This document shows, piece by piece, positions 33,957 through 42,596 of a stretch of 64,000 bases of DNA. The stretch's first letter is position 1. Each line of letters starts with the position of its first letter. The stretch is from contig NZ_JAUEPL010000010.1 in NCBI RefSeq assembly GCF_030406405.1, positions 62,001 through 126,000 on the forward strand. The letters run 5' to 3'. The notes under the pieces were generated by a model, which saw nothing but the letters and a program-made list of their open reading frames with translations, did not search any database and was not told the origin of the DNA. This DNA comes from Streptomyces ficellus. GTDB taxonomy: Bacteria > Actinomycetota > Actinomycetes > Streptomycetales > Streptomycetaceae. The position numbers and the translations under genes are program-made.

Positions 33957-34754
33957 GTGACTAGCAGCAGCGAAGAGCACGTCCGGCTGGCCGCCGGAGA
34001 CGTCGAGTTGACCGTGACCCCGGCGAACGGATGCCGCATCAGCAGCCTGCGCGTCGGCGGCGCCGAACTGCTCCGCCAAGGCGAGCGGTACGGCTGCTTT
34101 CCGATGGTGCCCTGGTGCGGGCGGATCGAGAACGGCCGGTTCCTCAATGGGGCGACGTGGCACCGGATGCCGCTCAACTCCCCGCCGCACGCCATCCACG
34201 GCACCGGCCGCGACACCGCCTGGCGCACCGCCGTCGCGGACAAGGCCGAGGCGGTGTTCACCTACGACCTGGCCGAGCCGTGGCCGTATCCCGGCAAGGT
34301 CACCCAGACCGTCCAGCTGGCCGAGGACTCCCTCACGCTCCAGCTCGGCGTCGAGACGTACGGCGACTCCTTCCCCGCCCAGGCCGGCTGGCACCCGTGG
34401 TTCAACCGGACCCTGGGCGGCGCCGACGTCACGCTGGACTTCACCGCCGCGTGGCAGGAGGAGCGAGGCGAGGACCACCTGCCCACCGGTCGCCGGATCC
34501 CGCCCATGCCCGGCCCCTGGGACGACTGCTTCGGGATGCCGGACGGTGTGGACGTCACCCTCACCTGGCCGGAGCGGCTGGAGCTCAAGGTGGCCAGCCG
34601 CGCCGAGTGGGTCGTGGTGTACGACGAGCAGGAGGCCGCGGTCTGCGTGGAGCCCCAGTCGGGCCCGCCGAACGGGCTCAACACCGCTCCGCGCCTGGTC
34701 ACCCCCATCGATCCGCTGGAGATCGCCGCCACCTTCACCTGGCGCAGGCTCTGA
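33957..34754 (+). CDS. Aldose 1-epimerase family protein
   Basis: GTG 33957 gives 265 residues. A galactose-mutarotase-like beta-sandwich is indicated by PMVPWCGRIENGRF, the HAIHGTGRD histidine and AGWHPWFNR, with a late acidic residue in CVEPQSGPPNG that fits the catalytic glutamate. It interconverts sugar anomers; the sugar is unknown. Ten bases separate it from the CoxG-like gene. Confidence 0.87.
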   Translation: MTSSSEEHVRLAAGDVELTVTPANGCRISSLRVGGAELLRQGERYGCFPMVPWCGRIENGRFLNGATWHRMPLNSPPHAIHGTGRDTAWRTAVADKAEAVFTYDLAEPWPYPGKVTQTVQLAEDSLTLQLGVETYGDSFPAQAGWHPWFNRTLGGADVTLDFTAAWQEERGEDHLPTGRRIPPMPGPWDDCFGMPDGVDVTLTWPERLELKVASRAEWVVVYDEQEAAVCVEPQSGPPNGLNTAPRLVTPIDPLEIAATFTWRRL

Positions 34755-34777
34755 CGGGCCGGCTTTAAGCTCAGGGC

Positions 34778-35326
34778 ATGACTGACGTACGAGCTGATCT
34801 GCTCCAGCAGATCAAGGACAAGGCCGTGGTACACGGCAAGGTGACCCTCTCCTCGGGTCTGGAAGCCGACTACTACGTCGACCTGCGCCGGATCACCCTG
34901 GACGGCGCGGCCTCGCCGCTCGTCGGTCAGGTCATGCTGGATCTGACCGCCGACCTCGACTACGACGCGGTGGGCGGCCTCACCCTCGGTGCCGACCCGG
35001 TCGCGACGGCGATGCTGCACGCCGCGGCCGCCCGTGGCCGGACGCTCGACGCCTTCGTCGTCCGCAAGGCCGCCAAGGCACACGGCATGCAGCGCCGTGT
35101 CGAGGGCCCCGACATCAAGGGCCGCCGCGTCCTCGTGGTGGAGGACACCTCCACCACCGGTGGCTCGCCGCTGACCGCCGTAGAGGCGGTACGCGAGGCG
35201 GGCGCCGAGGTCGTCGCCGTGGCCACGATCGTGGACCGGGCGACCGGCGCGGCCGAGAAGATCAGCGAGACGGCGGGGGTGCCGTACCGGTACGCCTACG
35301 CGCTGGACGAACTCGGCCTGGCCTGA
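34778..35326 (+). CDS. pyrE: Orotate phosphoribosyltransferase
   Basis: 182 residues with the PRPP loop VLVVEDTSTTGGSPLTAVEA (residues about 125-144) and KAVVHGKVTLSSGLEADYY at the start, the OPRTase signature. It makes OMP from orotate and PRPP in pyrimidine synthesis. The stop codon is the first three bases of a 45-bp repeat array. Confidence 0.94.
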   Translation: MTDVRADLLQQIKDKAVVHGKVTLSSGLEADYYVDLRRITLDGAASPLVGQVMLDLTADLDYDAVGGLTLGADPVATAMLHAAAARGRTLDAFVVRKAAKAHGMQRRVEGPDIKGRRVLVVEDTSTTGGSPLTAVEAVREAGAEVVAVATIVDRATGAAEKISETAGVPYRYAYALDELGLA

Positions 35327-35453
35327 GCGGGCCTCGCCTGGGCAGGTCCGTCCTGAGCGGGCCTGGACTGAGTCGGCCTCGCCTGGGCAGGTCTGTCCTG
35401 AGCGGGCCTGGACTGAGCCGGCCTCGTCTGGGCAGGTCTGTGCTGACCTGGGC
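35324..35453 (+). repeat. 45-bp tandem repeat after pyrE
   Basis: Units start at 35324, 35369 and 35414 with TGAGCGGGCCTCGCCTGGGC or close variants; there are 2.9 copies. Copy 1 begins on the pyrE stop. In-frame TGA codons recur, so it is not a coding extension. Confidence 0.92.
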
Positions 35454-35460
35454 TTATGTC

Positions 35461-35498
35461 GAGGGGTGGATGGTTTCACGTGAAACCGTCCACCCCTC
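35461..35498. promoter_or_regulatory. parS chromosome-partition site inside a 38-bp inverted repeat
   Basis: GTTTCACGTGAAAC at 35473-35486 is the exact 14-bp Streptomyces parS sequence bound by ParB. It is the core of a 38-bp inverted repeat with one mismatched pair, which could also end pyrE transcription. Streptomyces parS sites cluster around oriC, in keeping with this core-chromosome gene set. Confidence 0.9.
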
Positions 35499-35625
35499 GC
35501 GTATGGTGCCGGCCGCCGCAGGGGCAAGCCCACGGCGCGGTCTGGAAAGATAGGTGCGACGATGACGTCGCCCCCAGGTCAGGGATCAGCCACGCACGCA
35601 ACCGCAGATCACAAGGAGCGGACAG

Positions 35626-36648
35626 ATGCCCATCGCAACCCCCGAGATCTACAACGAGATGCTCGACCGGGCGAAGGCAGGCAAGTTCGCCTACCCGGCC
35701 ATCAACGTCACCTCGTCGCAGACTCTGCACGCCGCTCTGCGCGGCTTCGCCGAGGCAGAGAGCGACGGCATCATCCAGATCTCGACCGGTGGGGCGGAGT
35801 TCCTGGGCGGCCAGTACAGCAAGGACATGGTGACCGGCGCGGTCGCCCTGGCCGAGTTCGCGCACATCGTCGCCGCCAAGTACGACATCACCGTTGCCCT
35901 GCACACCGACCACTGCCCGAAGGACAAGCTGGACGGCTACGTACGTCCGCTGCTCGACATCTCCGCCGAGCGTGTTGCCAAGGGCGAGAACCCGCTGTTC
36001 CAGTCCCACATGTGGGACGGCTCGGCCGAGACCCTCGCCGACAACCTGGCCATCGGCCAGGAGCTGCTGGCCAAGGCCGCCGCAGCCAAGATCATCCTTG
36101 AGGTCGAGATCACCCCGACCGGTGGCGAGGAGGACGGCGTCAGCCACGAGATCAACGACGAGCTGTACACCACCGTCGACGACGCCATCCGCACCGCCGA
36201 GGCGCTCGGCCTGGGGGAGAAGGGCCGCTACCTGCTGGCCGCCTCCTTCGGCAACGTCCACGGCGTCTACAAGCCGGGCAACGTCGTGCTCCGTCCCGAG
36301 CTGCTCAAGGACCTCCAGGAGGGTGTCGCCGAGCGCTTCGGCAAGGCGAACCCGTTCGACTTCGTCTTCCACGGCGGCTCCGGCTCCACGGCCGAGGAGA
36401 TCTCCACCGCGCTGGAGAACGGCGTCGTGAAGATGAACCTCGACACGGACACCCAGTACGCCTTCACCCGCCCGGTCGCCGACCACATGTTCAAGAACTA
36501 CGACGGCGTCCTGAAGGTCGACGGTGAGGTCGGCTCCAAGAAGACCTACGACCCGCGCACCTGGGGCAAGCTCGCCGAGGCCTCCATGGCCAAGCGCGTG
36601 ACCGAGGCCTGCGCGGCGCTGCGCTCGACCGGCACGAAGCTGAAGTAA
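35626..36648 (+). CDS. fba: Class II fructose-bisphosphate aldolase
   Basis: 340 residues. HTDHCPKDKLDGYVRPLL carries the zinc ligands and catalytic acid, with further ligands in the EVEITPTGGEEDG, NVHGVYKPG and FHGGSGST regions and the phosphate site VKMNLDTDTQYAFTRP. It cleaves fructose-1,6-bisphosphate in glycolysis. ATG preceded by AAGGAGCGG. Confidence 0.97.
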   Translation: MPIATPEIYNEMLDRAKAGKFAYPAINVTSSQTLHAALRGFAEAESDGIIQISTGGAEFLGGQYSKDMVTGAVALAEFAHIVAAKYDITVALHTDHCPKDKLDGYVRPLLDISAERVAKGENPLFQSHMWDGSAETLADNLAIGQELLAKAAAAKIILEVEITPTGGEEDGVSHEINDELYTTVDDAIRTAEALGLGEKGRYLLAASFGNVHGVYKPGNVVLRPELLKDLQEGVAERFGKANPFDFVFHGGSGSTAEEISTALENGVVKMNLDTDTQYAFTRPVADHMFKNYDGVLKVDGEVGSKKTYDPRTWGKLAEASMAKRVTEACAALRSTGTKLK

Positions 36649-36692
36649 CACAAGACGTCTGACCCCGCAGGTCAGGCACCGCACGTCAGACA

Positions 36693-36726
36693 CAGGCCCG
36701 GTATCGCACACGCGGTGCCGGGCCTG
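36693..36726 (+). terminator. Hairpin after fba
   Basis: CAGGCCCGGTATCGC and GCGGTGCCGGGCCTG pair at 13 of 15 positions around ACAC (with one extra base), 44 bp after the stop. Confidence 0.75.
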
Positions 36727-36739
36727 TGACACTGGTGGC

Positions 36740-37153
36740 ATGGCCATCCACGAAAACCTCCTGGGGGGACCGCCCCCCACCCACCTGCCCGACGACCCCG
36801 AGCCGCGCGAGCTGCTCGCGTCCGGCGCCGAGCCCGCGGACGTCGCCGCGAAGTTCCCTTCCTCCTCGCTGGCCTGGGCGCAGCTCGCCGACGACGCCTT
36901 CGAGGCCGGCCGGGTCGTCGAGTCGTACGCGTACGCCAGGACCGGCTACCACCGGGGCCTGGACGCCCTGCGCCGCAGCGGCTGGAAGGGCCATGGCCCG
37001 GTGCCGTGGGAGCACGAGCCGAACCGTGGCTTCCTGAGGTCCCTGAACGCCCTGGCGCGGGCCGCGCGGGCGATCGGCGAGCAGGAGGAGTACGAGCGGT
37101 GCTCGACGTTCCTCCGCGACTCCTCGCCCCTGGCGGCGGACACCCTCAGCTGA
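36740..37153 (+). CDS. DUF3151 protein
   Basis: 137 residues, helical, starting MAIHENLLGGPPPTHLP and containing WAQLADDAFEAGRVVESYAY, TGYHRGLDALRRSGWKGHG and a C-terminal EYERCSTFLRDSSP. These are hallmarks of DUF3151, widespread in actinobacteria next to fba. Function unknown; a TPR-like helical repeat is possible. Confidence 0.82.
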   Translation: MAIHENLLGGPPPTHLPDDPEPRELLASGAEPADVAAKFPSSSLAWAQLADDAFEAGRVVESYAYARTGYHRGLDALRRSGWKGHGPVPWEHEPNRGFLRSLNALARAARAIGEQEEYERCSTFLRDSSPLAADTLS

Positions 37154-37373
37154 CCACCCCCGCACCCCCGCACACCCGGCTCCCCGCCCCGCCCCGCCCG
37201 CTGCCCCGGGCGCGGCGGGGCGGGGCGTCATGTCATGATGCGAGTGGGGCCGTGCGTACAACCGTACGGTCCCGAGGGGACCGGGGCTCTCGCCAGGCGC
37301 GAGTGAGCCGAAGGGGACGCACGTGACAGGCGCCCCGAGGCGAACCGAGCGCGCAGAAGGGGGAGGGCAGACC

Positions 37374-37386
37374 GCTACCCGGTAGC
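37374..37386. promoter_or_regulatory. Short palindrome before kynA
   Basis: GCTACC-C-GGTAGC lies 20 bp before the kynA start, just ahead of the ribosome site GAGGAGA. It could be an operator or a small leader hairpin. The gap 37154-37373 shows no other gene. Confidence 0.4.
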
Positions 37387-37405
37387 ACGCATTGAGGAGA
37401 CAGCG

Positions 37406-38251
37406 ATGTCTACTTCCCCTGATGCCTCCGCGCCCGGTTCGGACTCCCCGAACCTGGATTACGAGGGCACCACTCCGTACGAGGACTATGTCCAGGCGGA
37501 TGTTCTCACCCATCTCCAGCATCCGCTCTCGGACGATCCGGGAGAGATGGTCTTCCTGGTGACGACCCAGGTCATGGAGCTGTGGTTCACCGTGATCGTC
37601 CATGAGTGGGAGACGGCGAGCCGCGCCCTGCGCGAGGACCGCGTCACCGTGGCGATGGACGCGCTGGAGCGCTCCGCACGCGAGCTGGAGGCGCTGAACG
37701 CCTCCTGGAAGCCGCTCGCGCGGCTCACGCCCGCCCAGTTCAATTCGTTCCGGGGCGCTCTCGGCGAGGGCTCCGGCTTCCAGTCGGCGATGTACCGGCG
37801 GCTGGAGTTCCTGCTGGGTGAGAAGTCCGCGTCGATGCTGGTGCCGCACCGGGGCGCGCCGCGTGTGTACGCGGAGCTGGAGAAGGCCCTGCACGAGCCG
37901 AGCCTGTACGACGAGGTGCTGCGGTTCCTCGCGCGGCGCGGGCTGCCGGTCCCGGCCGGGGTCCTCGGCAGGGACCTGTCGCAGAAGTACGAGCCGTCGC
38001 AGGCGGTCGAGGACATCTGGGCCCGGATCTACGCGGACCCCGACCAGCACGGTGAACTGGTCCGGCTGGGTGAGGCGTTGACGGACGTCGGCGAGCTGGT
38101 GTGGCGCTGGCGCAACGACCACTTGGTGGCGACGCGGCGCGCGATGGGCTCCAAGACGGGCACGGCCGGTTCGGCCGGGGTGGCCTGGCTGGAGAAGCGG
38201 GCCCGTAAAAACGTGTTCCCCGAGCTGTGGACGGCGCGCAGCCATGTCTGA
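37406..38251 (+). CDS. kynA: Tryptophan 2,3-dioxygenase
   Basis: 281 residues with LDYEGTTPYEDYVQADVL, MVFLVTTQVMELWFTVIVHEW (substrate pocket and heme distal His region) and a C-terminal heme-ligand His in WRNDHLVATRRAMGSKTGT. It opens the indole ring of tryptophan to N-formylkynurenine. ATG with GAGGAGA upstream; it overlaps the kynureninase gene by 8 bp. Confidence 0.95.
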   Translation: MSTSPDASAPGSDSPNLDYEGTTPYEDYVQADVLTHLQHPLSDDPGEMVFLVTTQVMELWFTVIVHEWETASRALREDRVTVAMDALERSARELEALNASWKPLARLTPAQFNSFRGALGEGSGFQSAMYRRLEFLLGEKSASMLVPHRGAPRVYAELEKALHEPSLYDEVLRFLARRGLPVPAGVLGRDLSQKYEPSQAVEDIWARIYADPDQHGELVRLGEALTDVGELVWRWRNDHLVATRRAMGSKTGTAGSAGVAWLEKRARKNVFPELWTARSHV

Positions 38252-39431
38252 CCTCATAGCGAAGGCGCGGGCGCTGGACGCCACGGACGAACTGGCCGAG
38301 CGGCGCGAGCTGTTCGCCCTCGATGACGGGGCCGTCTACCTCGACGGCAACTCGCTGGGCGCGCTGCCCCGCCACGTCCCCGAGCGGATGGCGGACGTCA
38401 TCGCCCGCGAGTGGGGCGAGCTGCGCATCCGTTCGTGGGACGAGAGCGGCTGGTGGACGGCGCCGGAGCGGATAGGCGACCGGATCGCGCCGATCGTCGG
38501 AGCCGGGCCCGGCCAGGTGGTGGTCGGCGACTCGACGAGCGTCAATGTGTTCAAGGCGCTGGTGGGGGCGGTACGGCTGGCCGGCGATGACCGGGACGAG
38601 ATCCTGGTCGACGCGACCACGTTCCCCACGGACGGGTACATCGCGGAGTCGGCCGCGCGGCTGACCGGCAAGCGGCTGGTGACCGCCGATCCCCGTGACG
38701 TACCGGCCGCCGTCGGCCCGCGCACGGCTGCCGCGCTGGTCAACCACGTCGACTACCGCACGGGCCGGCTGCACGACCTGCCGGGTATCACCGCGGCGGT
38801 CCAGCAGGCCGGCGCGCTCGCCGTGTGGGACCTGTGCCACAGCGCGGGCGCCCTGCCGGTCGGCCTGGACGCGCACGGCGTGGACCTGGCCGTCGGCTGC
38901 ACGTACAAGTACCTCAACGGCGGCCCCGGTGCGCCCGCCTATCTGTATGTGGCGAGGCGGCACCAGGCGCGCTTCGACTCCCCGCTGCCCGGCTGGAACT
39001 CGCACGCCGACCCGTTCGCGATGACGACCGGGTACGCGGCGGCGGACGGGGCGACGCGCGGGCGCGTCGGCACGCCCGACATCCTGTCCATGCTGGCGCT
39101 GGAGTCGGCGCTGGACGTGTGGGACGGGGTGTCGATCGAGGCGGTACGGGCGAAGAGCCTGGCCCTGACGGACTTCTTCCTGGAGTGCGTCAGGGAGTAC
39201 GTCCCCGAGGGGCGCGTCACCTCGGTCACGCCCGAGGCGCACGAGGAGCGCGGCAGCCAGGCCGCGCTCAGCTGCGCCGACGCCCCGGCTGTGATGAAGG
39301 AGCTGATCTCCAGGGGTGTGATCGGCGATCTGCGCCGCCCCGACGTGCTGCGGTTCGGCTTCACTCCGCTGTACGTCGGCTTCGCGGACACCGAGCGCGC
39401 CGCGCGCATCCTCGCGGAGATCGTGGGCTGA
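38244..39431 (+). CDS. kynU: Kynureninase
   Basis: 395 residues, PLP fold type I. FALDDGAVYLDGNSLGALP, LVNHVDYRTGRLHDL, WDLCHSAGALPVGL and the PLP lysine in GCTYKYLNGGPGAPAY mark kynureninase, which yields anthranilate and alanine. Coupled to kynA by overlap. Confidence 0.95.
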   Translation: MSDLIAKARALDATDELAERRELFALDDGAVYLDGNSLGALPRHVPERMADVIAREWGELRIRSWDESGWWTAPERIGDRIAPIVGAGPGQVVVGDSTSVNVFKALVGAVRLAGDDRDEILVDATTFPTDGYIAESAARLTGKRLVTADPRDVPAAVGPRTAAALVNHVDYRTGRLHDLPGITAAVQQAGALAVWDLCHSAGALPVGLDAHGVDLAVGCTYKYLNGGPGAPAYLYVARRHQARFDSPLPGWNSHADPFAMTTGYAAADGATRGRVGTPDILSMLALESALDVWDGVSIEAVRAKSLALTDFFLECVREYVPEGRVTSVTPEAHEERGSQAALSCADAPAVMKELISRGVIGDLRRPDVLRFGFTPLYVGFADTERAARILAEIVG

Positions 39432-39519
39432 CGTTCGAGCCGGTCTGCGGGGGCGGCACTCCTGGTACCGTCCCCGCAGGTCAGGCCAATTCGGCCCCGT
39501 CACCGAAAGGTTGAGCATC

Positions 39520-40416
39520 ATGCCCGACCCCGCCGCGCGCGACGCCGCCGAGGAAGCGTCGGCCCTGTCGCATCCGGCCGTCGACCCGGATTCCACCGTT
39601 TCGTACGGGGAACACCCGGACCAGACCGTGGATTTCTACGTGCCGCGTGACGGCCGCGGCACCAGCGCGCCGCTCATCGTCGTGTTGCACGGCGGAGCGT
39701 GGCGGGCCCCGTACGACCGCCGGCACATCACTCCCTTCGTGGCCTATCTGGCGCGCCGGGGCTTCGCCGTCGCCAATGTCGAGTACCGGCGCGGCGGCGG
39801 CATTCCCGCGCCACGGGGCGCCGGTTCCGTGGCCGGTTCCGCCGCCGGCCCCGTGGCCGGGCGCTGGCCGGAGACGTTCGACGACGTGGCCGCCGCGCTG
39901 GACGCGCTGCCCGCGCTCGTACGGACGCATCTGCCGCAGGCCGATCCGCGGCGCACGGTCGTCACCGGGCACTCGGCGGGCGGGCACCTGGCGCTGTGGG
40001 CCGCCGCCCGGCACGTACTGCCCAGCGACGCGCCGTGGCGGCTGGACGCGCCGCCGCCGCTGCGCGGGGTCGTGGCGCTGGCGCCCATCGCGCACTTCGA
40101 GCGGGCGGTGGAGCTGGACGTGTGCGGTGGAGCGGTACGGCAACTGCTGGGCGGCGAGGCGGAGTTCGCGGCGCGGGCGGGGTCGGCCGATCCGGCCGCG
40201 CTGCTGCCGACCGGGATCGCCACGGCGGTCGTGCAGGGCCGCGAGGACACCGTCGTACCGCAGGCCGTCGCGGAGGCGTATGTGGACGCGGCGGCGAAGG
40301 CGGGCGAGATGGTGGGGCTGACGCTGCTGGACGGCGTGGGGCACTTCCCGCTGATCGACCCGGCGGCGGACGCCTGTGCGGTGGTCGCGGAGGAGATCGC
40401 GCAACTGGCCTGGTGA
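39520..40416 (+). CDS. Alpha/beta hydrolase, probable kynurenine formamidase
   Basis: 298 residues with the oxyanion motif HGGAWRAPYD, nucleophile GHSAGGHLAL, Asp in GREDTVVP and His in GVGHFPLI. The HGGxW type is that of arylformamidases and related esterases. Position right after kynA-kynU supplies the missing N-formylkynurenine deformylation step, so that role is likely but inferred. ATG 39520 has AAAGG nine bases upstream; TTG 39511 would leave no spacing. Confidence 0.75.
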   Translation: MPDPAARDAAEEASALSHPAVDPDSTVSYGEHPDQTVDFYVPRDGRGTSAPLIVVLHGGAWRAPYDRRHITPFVAYLARRGFAVANVEYRRGGGIPAPRGAGSVAGSAAGPVAGRWPETFDDVAAALDALPALVRTHLPQADPRRTVVTGHSAGGHLALWAAARHVLPSDAPWRLDAPPPLRGVVALAPIAHFERAVELDVCGGAVRQLLGGEAEFAARAGSADPAALLPTGIATAVVQGREDTVVPQAVAEAYVDAAAKAGEMVGLTLLDGVGHFPLIDPAADACAVVAEEIAQLAW

Positions 40417-40590
40417 CCGAGAAGGTCACCGGCCGCCCGGCCGGTACGTTCGCCCAGTGGGCGGCGGAGCACGCGGCGGCGTTCCGCGCGCAGCGGCCGG
40501 CAGGGGGAGCGGGTAGTACCTGAGAGGGACGCGGAAGGATCCGTACGCAAGGTGACGACCGCGTCCCGGCCGCCGCTTACCTTTGCTGAT

Positions 40591-41889
40591 GTGACCGACA
40601 CCAACACCCGCAGCCCGGAGATCCGCCTGCTCCAGAGCCTGCTCCAGGGCCTGCGCCACGACCTCTTCGACGACGTCCTCGCCTACCGGCTGCTGCCCCC
40701 GGTGGGCCAGGACGGGCCGGCGACACGCCGCCTGCCGGGGCGGATACGCGCCTACGCGGCATGGCGGCGCCACGCCCTGGTGGTGGCCGCGGCCATGCTC
40801 GTGGTGTTCGTCGCGCTGGAGGTGAGCATCGGCAACAACAGCGCCGAGCTGTTCGCCGTCAGCGGCTTCCTCCCGGCGGCCGCCGTGCTGCTGACGCTCG
40901 CCAGACCCGTCGCCGCCTTCTGGCTGTCGCTGCTGTCCACGCCGTTCGTGGCGGTGCTCGGCGACTACTACGACGACTATCCCTGGCCGGCCACCTCCTT
41001 CGTCTCCCACCTGGTGGTCATGACCGTCGTCGCCGCCCGGACCCGGCCGCGTACGGCGGCCTGGATGTGGGTGATCAGCGCGGTGTACGGGGCCTTCGCC
41101 GAAGCGGTCTTCAGCCGGGGGCACGGCTCCAACGCGCCGCCCTTCCTCGTCGTCGCCGCGTTCGCCCTCCTGATCGTCACCGTCCTGCACGTACGACGCG
41201 AGGCCAGGGAGGAGGTCTCCGCCCAGCAGACCGTCACCGCGCAGGAGCGCTCCAAGCGCACGCTGCTGGAGGAACGCACCACCATCGCCCGTGAGCTCCA
41301 CGATGTGGTGGCCCACCACATGTCGGTCGTCGCCATCCAGGCGGAGGCCGCCCCCTACCGGGTGGAGAACCCGCCGCCCGAGCTGGAGCAGGCGTTCGCC
41401 ACGATCCGCGAGAACGCGGTCGCCGCGCTGACCGAGCTGCGCCGCATCCTCGGAGTCGTACGCGCGGAGGACTACGAGGCGCCCGACGCCCCGCAGCCGA
41501 CGCTCGCCGACCTCGACGGCCTGATCGCCAACGTCCGTGACGCGGGCCTGAGCGTGGACGCCACCGTGACGGGCGCTGCGCGTGAGCTGCCGCAGGGCGT
41601 GGAGCTCTCCGCGTACCGGATCGTGCAGGAGGCCCTCAGCAACGTGCTGCGGCACGCACCGGGCGCGTCCGCGAAGGTGGAGGTGTCGTATGTGCTCGGC
41701 GGGCTCGGGCTGCGGGTGGTGAACGGCCCGGCGCGGGGCCTGGTCAAGCCGTCGCCCGGGGCGGGGCACGGGATCACAGGCATGCGGGAGCGGGTGACGA
41801 TGCTGAACGGCGAGATGACGGCGGAGGCGACGGAAGACGGCGGCTATGAGGTCGCGGCGTTCATCCCGGCCCAGAGGGACGCGTCATGA
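40591..41889 (+). CDS. NarL-type sensor histidine kinase
   Basis: From GTG 40591 the protein has 432 residues; GTG 40552 is an alternative start. Five or six membrane helices occupy residues about 55-190 without an extracellular domain, so sensing is intramembrane. The phospho-acceptor is His 237 in RELHDVVAHHMSVVAIQAEA (HisKA_3), and the ATPase domain carries GHGITGMRERV. It overlaps its response regulator by 4 bp. Confidence 0.9.
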   Translation: MTDTNTRSPEIRLLQSLLQGLRHDLFDDVLAYRLLPPVGQDGPATRRLPGRIRAYAAWRRHALVVAAAMLVVFVALEVSIGNNSAELFAVSGFLPAAAVLLTLARPVAAFWLSLLSTPFVAVLGDYYDDYPWPATSFVSHLVVMTVVAARTRPRTAAWMWVISAVYGAFAEAVFSRGHGSNAPPFLVVAAFALLIVTVLHVRREAREEVSAQQTVTAQERSKRTLLEERTTIARELHDVVAHHMSVVAIQAEAAPYRVENPPPELEQAFATIRENAVAALTELRRILGVVRAEDYEAPDAPQPTLADLDGLIANVRDAGLSVDATVTGAARELPQGVELSAYRIVQEALSNVLRHAPGASAKVEVSYVLGGLGLRVVNGPARGLVKPSPGAGHGITGMRERVTMLNGEMTAEATEDGGYEVAAFIPAQRDAS

Positions 41890-42545
41890 CCATCCGCGTA
41901 CTGATCGTCGACGACCAGATGATGGTCCGCGAGGGCTTCTCCGTCCTGCTGAACGCCATGCCCGACATCGAGGTCGTGGGCGAGGCGGTCAACGGGCGGC
42001 AGGCGGTGGCGCAGGTTGCCGGGCTGCGCCCGGACGTGGTCCTGATGGACATCCGCATGCCCGAGATGAACGGCATCGACGCCACCCGGGAGATCGTCGC
42101 GGCGGACGGCGACGCGAAGGTGCTGGTACTGACGACCTTCGATCTGGACGAGTACGTGTACCAGGCGCTGCGCGCCGGCGCGTCCGGGTTCCTGCTGAAG
42201 GACGCCTCCGCGCGGCAGCTCGCCGACGGGGTACGGGTGGTGGCGGCCGGTGAGGCGCTGCTGGCGCCGACGGTCACCAAGCGGTTGATCACCGAGTTCG
42301 CCAAGACCACCGAGACGCCGCGCCCGTCGGCGCTGGCGCAGGTGGGTGACCTGACGGAGCGCGAGACGGAAGTGCTGGTGCTGATCGCCCAGGGCCTGTC
42401 CAACTCCGAGATCGCCTCTCACCTGGTGGTGGCCGAGTCGACGATCAAGACGCATGTGAGCCGCATCCTGGTGAAACTGGGGCTGCGGGACCGTACGCAG
42501 GCCGCGGTCTTCGCGTACGAGGCGCGCCTCGTGACGCCCGGGTAA
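41886..42545 (+). CDS. NarL/LuxR-family response regulator
   Basis: 219 residues with receiver acidic residues near 9-10, phospho-acceptor Asp 55 (VLMDIRMPEMNG), Lys in LLKDAS and a C-terminal LuxR HTH (LTERETEVLVLIAQGLSN, VAESTIKTHVSRIL). It pairs with the overlapping kinase. The target is unknown; the next gene, a P450, is a candidate. Confidence 0.93.
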   Translation: MTIRVLIVDDQMMVREGFSVLLNAMPDIEVVGEAVNGRQAVAQVAGLRPDVVLMDIRMPEMNGIDATREIVAADGDAKVLVLTTFDLDEYVYQALRAGASGFLLKDASARQLADGVRVVAAGEALLAPTVTKRLITEFAKTTETPRPSALAQVGDLTERETEVLVLIAQGLSNSEIASHLVVAESTIKTHVSRILVKLGLRDRTQAAVFAYEARLVTPG

Positions 42546-42585
42546 GCCTCGTGACGCCCGGGTGAGCCTCGTGACGCCCGGGTAA
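42526..42585 (+). repeat. 20-bp triplicate at the response-regulator stop
   Basis: GCCTCGTGACGCCCGGGTAA occurs three times head to tail (42526, 42546, 42566; middle copy ends TGA). Copy 1 encodes the last codons and the stop. Confidence 0.95.
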
Positions 42586-42596
42586 GGTGCGGGCGC

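Noticed and set aside
37154..37405. Riboswitch before kynA
   Set aside because: I could not fit the leader to a known riboswitch consensus; only a short palindrome near the ribosome site stands out.
42526..42585. Operator array before the P450 gene
   Set aside because: The first copy encodes the response-regulator C-terminus and stop, and units lack dyad symmetry suited to a LuxR dimer; simple 3'-end duplication is more likely.
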